From Rhodoferax sp. (GTDB lineage Bacteria; Pseudomonadota; Gammaproteobacteria; Burkholderiales; Burkholderiaceae_C): a stretch of 9,201 nucleotides of DNA. The stretch lies in assembly GCA_026785765.1 (NCBI GenBank), contig JAJAZK010000417.1:1-9201 (forward strand), written 5' to 3'. This document shows positions 5,323-9,201 of this stretch, piece after piece. A program made the translations under genes and the position numbers. The notes beneath the pieces are model-generated. The model made no database searches, was not told the origin of the DNA, and was given only the letters and a program-made list of their open reading frames with translations. Every line of letters starts with the position of its first letter. Position 1 is the stretch's first letter.

Positions 5323-5763
5323 TTACGGCGCAAGCAGCGGCCGGAACCGGGGCAGCGCTACCGCGCCACCGGGCAGGTCGTCCCACACCAATTGCACTCG
5401 CAGGCCGACGCCGATCAAGCCGACCTCTGCGTCCACCACATTGCTGATCAGGCGCACGCCACCGCCACCCTCCAGCGTGATGACGGCAGGAACATAGGGT
5501 AGGAGTGCTTCCATATCCGGAAGGATGGCCCGTTCCACGACGGTGTACGAATAGACCTCGCCGCGGCCGCTCACGGGTTTCCAGTCGATGGCCTGGGATT
5601 GGCAGGCCGGGCAAAAAGGCGTGGGCGGCATGCGGCAATGGCCGCAACCGGCGCAGCGGGCCACCAGCAGGACATGGCGCGCCGTGGCGTCCCAGAACGG
5701 CTGCGTCCACACGTTTGTGGACAGCTTGAACAGCTCCGGAGGTGGGCGCTTGGCGATGGGCAT
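5323..5763 (-). CDS. DUF35 Zn-ribbon/OB-fold protein, thiolase partner
   Basis: A 146-residue stand-alone DUF35 protein. The N-terminal helix with PFWDATARH at 22-30 precedes a rubredoxin-like zinc ribbon, Cys37-x2-Cys40 and Cys51-x2-Cys54. An OB-fold follows with GRGEVYSYTVV at 66-76. In known systems DUF35 proteins bind SCP2-type thiolase-fold enzymes and are needed for activity, for example the DUF35 domain of ChsH2 with the Ltp2 aldolase in steroid side-chain cleavage. The upstream neighbour is exactly such a thiolase-fold protein: its TGA is followed at once by this ATG with no gap, so the two are almost surely made together and form a complex. Unlike actinobacterial ChsH2 there is no fused MaoC hydratase domain. 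It is the last gene of its operon. Confidence 0.9.
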   Translation of the reverse strand: MPIAKRPPPELFKLSTNVWTQPFWDATARHVLLVARCAGCGHCRMPPTPFCPACQSQAIDWKPVSGRGEVYSYTVVERAILPDMEALLPYVPAVITLEGGGGVRLISNVVDAEVGLIGVGLRVQLVWDDLPGGAVALPRFRPLLAP

Positions 5764-6924
5764 TCAGTTTCCCAGGATCAGCCCACTGACCGGGACGATG
5801 GACGGGCCGCCGGTGACCAGCGCCAGTTGCGCCCCCGGCACCTGATTCACGGCGGTACCGCGCAGTTGTTCGACGGCCTCGCGCACGTGCGTCATGCCCC
5901 ACACATAACCGCAGGAGAGTTGCCCGCCGTCGGTGTTCACGGGCAGGCTGCCGCCGTGCAGCCGGATCGCACCGCTGCGCACAAAGGCACCGCCTTCACC
6001 CTTTTCGCAGAACCCATAGTCCTCCAGTTGCATGATGACTTGCGATGTGAAGTGGTCGTAGATCTGCGCCGTGTCGATGTCATTCGGCTGCACCTCGGCG
6101 GCGGCAAACAGCCGTTTGGCCACCGCCGCATGTCCGGACGAGGCGAAACTGGCGTCGGGCATGTTCATCCAGTAAATCGAGCGCCCCCAATCCTGTCCGC
6201 CGCCATGGTTGCCGGCCAGGACACGCACTGGCTTGTGGCGCAGATCGCGGGCGCGTTCCAGCGAGGTCACGATCACCGCCACGGCGCCGTCGTTCTCCAG
6301 GCAAAAGTCGAACAGACAGTGCGGGTCGGCCAGCATTGGGGCATTGAAGTAGTCCTCCCGCGTCATCGGCCGGCGCAGCGTGGCGTTCGGGTTGGTCACG
6401 GCATTTGCCCGGGTCGACATGGCCACTTCGGCAAAATCATCGCGGGTCGTGCCATACAAATGCATGTGGCGGCGCGCCAGCAGCGCAAACATGTGTCCGG
6501 GTCCGACCAGGCCGCTGGCCGAGAAGAACGCGTTCTCCGGTGTCGCCGGATACGCTGCAGTGATCGCGCCAAAACGCTGCGCGCCCTGCTGGTTCGCGCC
6601 CACACATACCACCACCTCGGCCTGGCCGCTCACAATGGCCGCCGCCGCCAGCCCGATGGCGCCAGCAGACCCGCCGCCGGTTCCGGTGAGGGTGGCCGTG
6701 AAGCGGATCTCCGGGATGCCCAGCGTCTCCATGAGCATTGAAGTGTCGAAGCCGCCGGCGAAATAGGCGAAACCGTCGATGTCGCGCACGTGCAGACCTG
6801 CGTCATGCACAGCGGCGAGGATGGACTTGCCGACCAGTTCTTCCAGGGTTTGGGGTGCCGACGCACCGCGCCGATAGTACGGTGTAGCGCCCAGCCCGAC
6901 GATGGCGGTGCGGTCGCGCATCAT
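5764..6924 (-). CDS. SCP2-type thiolase-fold protein, Ltp2-like retro-aldolase
   Basis: A 386-residue protein of the SCP2-thiolase/lipid transfer family, starting RTAIVGLGATPYYRRG. The usual nucleophilic Cys of thiolases is absent: that loop reads TLTGTGGGSAGAIGLA (78-93). The C-terminal G-H-P motif is instead GGQLSCGYVWG (333-343), with Tyr340 where thiolases have the catalytic His. Tyr289 in YDHFT and Tyr340 match, by position and spacing, the two tyrosines implicated in Ltp2 aldolases (near 294 and 344, from memory). It is therefore probably a retro-aldolase, cleaving a beta-hydroxyacyl-CoA to acetyl- or propionyl-CoA plus a ketone or aldehyde, rather than a condensing thiolase. There are two adjacent ATGs (6924 and 6921); ribosome signals do not decide between them. 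It lies 22 bp after the acyl-CoA dehydrogenase and abuts the DUF35 gene. The natural substrate is unknown. Confidence 0.9.
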   Translation of the reverse strand: MMRDRTAIVGLGATPYYRRGASAPQTLEELVGKSILAAVHDAGLHVRDIDGFAYFAGGFDTSMLMETLGIPEIRFTATLTGTGGGSAGAIGLAAAAIVSGQAEVVVCVGANQQGAQRFGAITAAYPATPENAFFSASGLVGPGHMFALLARRHMHLYGTTRDDFAEVAMSTRANAVTNPNATLRRPMTREDYFNAPMLADPHCLFDFCLENDGAVAVIVTSLERARDLRHKPVRVLAGNHGGGQDWGRSIYWMNMPDASFASSGHAAVAKRLFAAAEVQPNDIDTAQIYDHFTSQVIMQLEDYGFCEKGEGGAFVRSGAIRLHGGSLPVNTDGGQLSCGYVWGMTHVREAVEQLRGTAVNQVPGAQLALVTGGPSIVPVSGLILGN

Positions 6925-6931
6925 CGGTCCC

Positions 6932-6947
6932 AGGCTGCGTGCAGCCT
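6932..6947. repeat. Inverted repeat in the gap between acyl-CoA dehydrogenase and thiolase genes
   Basis: AGGCTGC and GCAGCCT (6932-6938 and 6941-6947) are exact complements around GT, or a 6-bp stem with a CGTG tetraloop. It fills most of the 22-bp gap and touches the acyl-CoA dehydrogenase stop. It could modulate mRNA processing or coupling to the thiolase gene, but such a short repeat can occur by chance. Confidence 0.3.
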
Positions 6948-8110
6948 CATGCGTAAAAGCCGCCGTCCTTGATCAGGCTGCGCGCGATCACCAGCTTCTG
7001 GATTTCGGAGGCACCTTCGTAAATGCGCATCGGGCGGGCTTCGCGGTACAACTGCTCGATGATGTTGCCGCGTGTCACGCCCTGGCCACCGAGCAGTTGC
7101 ACGGCGCGATCCACCACACGGCCCGCCGCTTCGCTGCCCGCGAGTTTGGCCATACAGGCCTGGTAGGCGCCGCGTTCGCCGCTGACATCGTGCGACCAGG
7201 CGGCACGGTAGACCAGCAACGCGGCGCCCTCGATATCGGTCGCCATGTCGGCCAACGCCATCTGTACGCCATCAAGCGCCGTCATGGGTTTTCCGAACAA
7301 CTGGCGCTGACCCGTGTGGCGCAGGGTTTCCGTCAGCGCGCGCCGCGCCAGCCCTATCGCAGCACCACCGACCGACGGCCGGAATATGTCGAACGCCGCC
7401 ATCGCCGCCTTGAATCCCTGGCCCGGTTCACCTACGATATGGGTCGCCGGTACGCGGCAGTCATGGAAGGAGATACTGGCACCCTGGTGCGGCGCGATGT
7501 ATTCGATGGCCTCGCCGATCTGCAGTCCGGGTGTGGTGGCGTCGACCATGAACATGGTCAGGCCGCGTGCACCTGGCGCCTCTCCGGTACGGGCGACCAC
7601 CATGTAGTGGTCAGCGATGCCCGCGTTGGTGATGTGCGTCTTGGCGCCGCTCAGGATGTAGTGGTCTCCATCGCGCACGGCCTGCGTGGTCATCGATGCC
7701 ACGTCGGATCCGGTGGCCGGCTCGGTCAGCGCGAAGGCGGCGATCCGCTCACCGCGGCGGCACGGCTCCAGGTACTGCGCACGCAGTTCCGGGCTGCCGA
7801 AACGGCGCAGCGCCAAAGTGCCAATACCTTGCATGGCAAACACGGCATCGGCCAGTGCATGCTGGTAGGTCAGGCCTTCGCGGATCAGGCACACCGAGCG
7901 CACATCGAACGGCGTGTCACCCGCGGGCACCACGTAGTCCAGCAGACCCGCTGCACCAAAACTTCGCACCATGGCGCGGCATTCATCCTGCATGCTGGCG
8001 TAGGTCTTGCCGTGGTTGTCGGTGTTCCATGCCACCACCCGCTGTGCCAGTTCGCGGTGGCTTGCATCAAAGAAAGGCCAGGGCCACAGCGCCCATTCGG
8101 GTGTTTGCAT
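6947..8110 (-). CDS. Acyl-CoA dehydrogenase
   Basis: A 387-residue FAD enzyme that would introduce an alpha,beta double bond in an acyl-CoA and pass electrons to ETF. Motifs are AFALTEPATGSD at 125-136 (FAD/substrate loop), GAKTHITNAG at 155-164, and the C-terminal RIYEGASEIQ at 362-371 in which Glu365 is the catalytic base. LLGGQGVTRGNIIEQLYREAR at 339-359 is the classical last-helix region. The ATG at 8110 is 4 nt after the upstream stop and gives a normal family length. The frame stays open further upstream to 8389, but that part overlaps the aldo/keto reductase gene and is Arg/Pro-rich shadow. It is cotranscribed with the reductase before it and the thiolase-fold gene after it. Its chain or ring specificity is not readable; steroid-type or branched acyl-CoA is suggested only by its neighbours. 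Confidence 0.92.
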   Translation of the reverse strand: MQTPEWALWPWPFFDASHRELAQRVVAWNTDNHGKTYASMQDECRAMVRSFGAAGLLDYVVPAGDTPFDVRSVCLIREGLTYQHALADAVFAMQGIGTLALRRFGSPELRAQYLEPCRRGERIAAFALTEPATGSDVASMTTQAVRDGDHYILSGAKTHITNAGIADHYMVVARTGEAPGARGLTMFMVDATTPGLQIGEAIEYIAPHQGASISFHDCRVPATHIVGEPGQGFKAAMAAFDIFRPSVGGAAIGLARRALTETLRHTGQRQLFGKPMTALDGVQMALADMATDIEGAALLVYRAAWSHDVSGERGAYQACMAKLAGSEAAGRVVDRAVQLLGGQGVTRGNIIEQLYREARPMRIYEGASEIQKLVIARSLIKDGGFYA

Positions 8111-8114
8111 GGTT

Positions 8115-9140
8115 TCAATTGCTCGGTGGGCGTGGCGCCCCCTGGAAGCTCGGGTCGTAGCGCGTGCCGGCGGCAGCGCCAATTGGCAACAGGGCCTCCA
8201 GCGCCGCCCGCTCCCCGGCCGACAACGTGATGGCGGCAGCGCCCACGTTCTCTTCCAGGTATTTGATGCGTTTCGTGCCGGGGATGGGAATGATCGGTTG
8301 TTCGCGGCCCATGATCCAGGCCAGGGCGATCTGACCCCGCGTACTGCCTTTGGCAGCGCACAGGCTGTCGAGTTGCTCGAGCAATACACGGTTGCGGTCG
8401 AAGTTTTCGCTGTGAAAGCGCGGAGAGGTCAGCCGGAAGTCGTCTGCCGCGAGTGCACTGGCGCTGGCGATGGCGCCGGTCAGAAAACCCCGGCCGAGCG
8501 GGCTGTAGGCAATGAAGCTGATGCCGAGTTCGCGACAGGTTGGCAACACATCGAGTTCCGGCTCGCGTGTCCATAGAGAGTATTCCGACTGGATCGCCGT
8601 CACCGGGAACACCGCATGGGCACGGCGCAACTGCGCCGCATTGACTTCGGATAGGCCAATGGCCCGGATCTTTCCTTCTGCCACCAGCTTTGCCAAAGCG
8701 GCCATGGTGTCTTCGATCGGGACGTTCGGGTCGGTGCGGTGCACGTAGTACAGGTCGATGCGGTCGGTGCCGAGCCTGGTCAGCGACTCCTCGCAACACT
8801 GGCGCATGTACTGCTCGCTGTTGTTGATGTCGCGGTCGTAGGTGCTGCCCTGTGGGCCATTGGGGTCGCGCAGGATGCCGAACTTGCTCGCCAGCATGAT
8901 ACGGTCGCGCCGCCCCTTGAGAAAGCCGCCAAGCAGTTGTTCGTTGTGGCCGCGGCCATAAATGTTGGACGTGTCGAAATGGGTCACGCCAAGGTCGAAA
9001 GCACGCTCCAGCGTGCGCAGCGACTGTGCGTCGTCGCGTTCGCCATAAAACTCGGACATTCCCATGCAGCCCAGGCCGATGACGCTGCTGTGCAGTGCCG
9101 ACCGTCCCAGTTGCACGCTCGGCAGAAGTGTGGCGCTCAT
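8115..9140 (-). CDS. Aldo/keto reductase
   Basis: A 341-residue NADPH-type aldo/keto reductase with a TIM-barrel fold. The opening IGLGCMGMSEFYG (21-33) is characteristic of the AKR13-like branch. The catalytic tetrad is complete: Asp56 and Tyr61 in HFDTSNIYG, Lys86 in LASKFG, and His134 in YYVHR. IGLSEVNAAQLRRAH lies mid-barrel and PIPGTKR near the C-terminal cofactor loop. The length is slightly long because of a Pro-rich tail ending PRPPSN. The ATG at 9140 has AGGTG 6 nt upstream and overlaps a TGA of a reading frame coming from the right edge. It precedes the acyl-CoA dehydrogenase by 4 bp in the same operon, so it probably reduces or oxidises an aldehyde or ketone intermediate. These enzymes are promiscuous, so the substrate cannot be given. 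Confidence 0.92.
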   Translation of the reverse strand: MSATLLPSVQLGRSALHSSVIGLGCMGMSEFYGERDDAQSLRTLERAFDLGVTHFDTSNIYGRGHNEQLLGGFLKGRRDRIMLASKFGILRDPNGPQGSTYDRDINNSEQYMRQCCEESLTRLGTDRIDLYYVHRTDPNVPIEDTMAALAKLVAEGKIRAIGLSEVNAAQLRRAHAVFPVTAIQSEYSLWTREPELDVLPTCRELGISFIAYSPLGRGFLTGAIASASALAADDFRLTSPRFHSENFDRNRVLLEQLDSLCAAKGSTRGQIALAWIMGREQPIIPIPGTKRIKYLEENVGAAAITLSAGERAALEALLPIGAAAGTRYDPSFQGAPRPPSN

Positions 9141-9201
9141 TGGAGCACCTCGCCTGTCGGCTGCGGTAGCGCGCGCCGTGGGGGCGGCCCCGCGGGGCGC
9201 A
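9137..9201 (-). CDS. Possible C-terminal tail of the upstream operon gene, cut by the right edge
   Basis: On the minus strand a frame is open from the edge to a TGA at 9139-9137. It overlaps the aldo/keto reductase start as ATGA, the same arrangement as between the P450 and ferredoxin genes. The visible 20 residues end RRALPQPTGEVLQ, Pro/Arg-rich and not diagnostic. The overlap and the lack of a promoter-like AT-rich stretch make an upstream operon member plausible. The 12-bp palindrome at 9187-9198 lies inside it. Confidence 0.4.
   Translation of the reverse strand, partial: RPAGPPPRRALPQPTGEVLQ

Noticed and set aside
5599..6741. 380-residue plus-strand open frame opposite the thiolase-fold gene
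   Set aside because: Low-complexity His/Arg/Gly-rich translation, no ribosome site, antisense to a well-supported gene.
6902..8230. 442-residue plus-strand open frame opposite the acyl-CoA dehydrogenase
   Set aside because: Although long, it has no family features and mirrors the codon pattern of the real minus-strand gene.
8111..8389. N-terminal extension of the acyl-CoA dehydrogenase upstream of 8110
   Set aside because: The extension overlaps the aldo/keto reductase gene, is Arg/Pro/Ser-rich, and family homology begins at the ATG at 8110.
9187..9198. Perfect 12-bp palindrome GCCCCGCGGGGC near the right edge
   Set aside because: It lies in a probable Pro/Arg-rich coding tail of very high GC, where such palindromes arise easily; no further support.
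1..9201. tRNA, rRNA, CRISPR, insertion sequence or phage features
   Set aside because: None seen: no regular short repeats with spacers, no transposase or integrase motifs, no tRNA-like cloverleaf, and uniform coding composition.

Overview
The window is dense, GC-rich bacterial DNA, almost fully coding, with short gaps, Shine-Dalgarno sequences and several stop/start overlaps. It has no rRNA, tRNA, CRISPR array, transposase or integrase. Codon use and gene types (Tat-type binding protein without its transporter, acyl-CoA dehydrogenase, SCP2-type thiolase with a DUF35 partner, P450cam-like P450) suggest an environmental Pseudomonadota, perhaps a betaproteobacterium such as a Burkholderiales member. 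That assignment is inference.

Layout. (1) Positions 1-82 hold the possible tail of a plus-strand gene and two GC-rich inverted repeats. (2) A minus-strand pair reads leftward from 2872: a thiamine diphosphate (ThDP) enzyme of the acetolactate synthase superfamily, broken near 2205-2213 by a one-base frameshift, then a Tat-exported iron-type/family 1 solute-binding protein. (3) A 174-bp AT-rich divergent promoter region at 2873-3046 carries an exact 11-bp direct repeat. (4) A tightly coupled plus-strand operon (3047-5307) encodes a SnoaL/NTF2-like protein, a CYP101 (P450cam)-like cytochrome P450, a small CxxHxxC 3Fe-4S/4Fe-4S-type ferredoxin and a putidaredoxin-like 2Fe-2S ferredoxin. (5) A minus-strand operon converges on it from the right edge (9201 to 5323): the tail of an unknown gene, an aldo/keto reductase, an acyl-CoA dehydrogenase, an Ltp2-like thiolase-fold protein and a DUF35 Zn-ribbon/OB-fold protein.

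Working together (inference): this looks like part of a catabolic island for a hydrophobic, probably alicyclic, terpenoid or steroid-like substrate. The P450 and its ferredoxins would hydroxylate an unactivated carbon. The aldo/keto reductase would handle a carbonyl. After CoA activation (gene not in the window), the acyl-CoA dehydrogenase would make an enoyl-CoA. After hydration (no MaoC hydratase visible), the Ltp2-like/DUF35 pair would cleave the beta-hydroxyacyl-CoA by retro-aldol reaction, as in bacterial steroid side-chain degradation. The ThDP enzyme might process a 2-oxo acid or acyl fragment, and the binding protein might capture a substrate or metal.

The most notable points are one P450 followed by two chemically different ferredoxins and no reductase, a P450cam-like sequence lacking the camphor-contacting tyrosine, a thiolase-fold protein that lost the thiolase catalytic Cys/His but keeps the two Ltp2 tyrosines, and the frameshifted ThDP gene.
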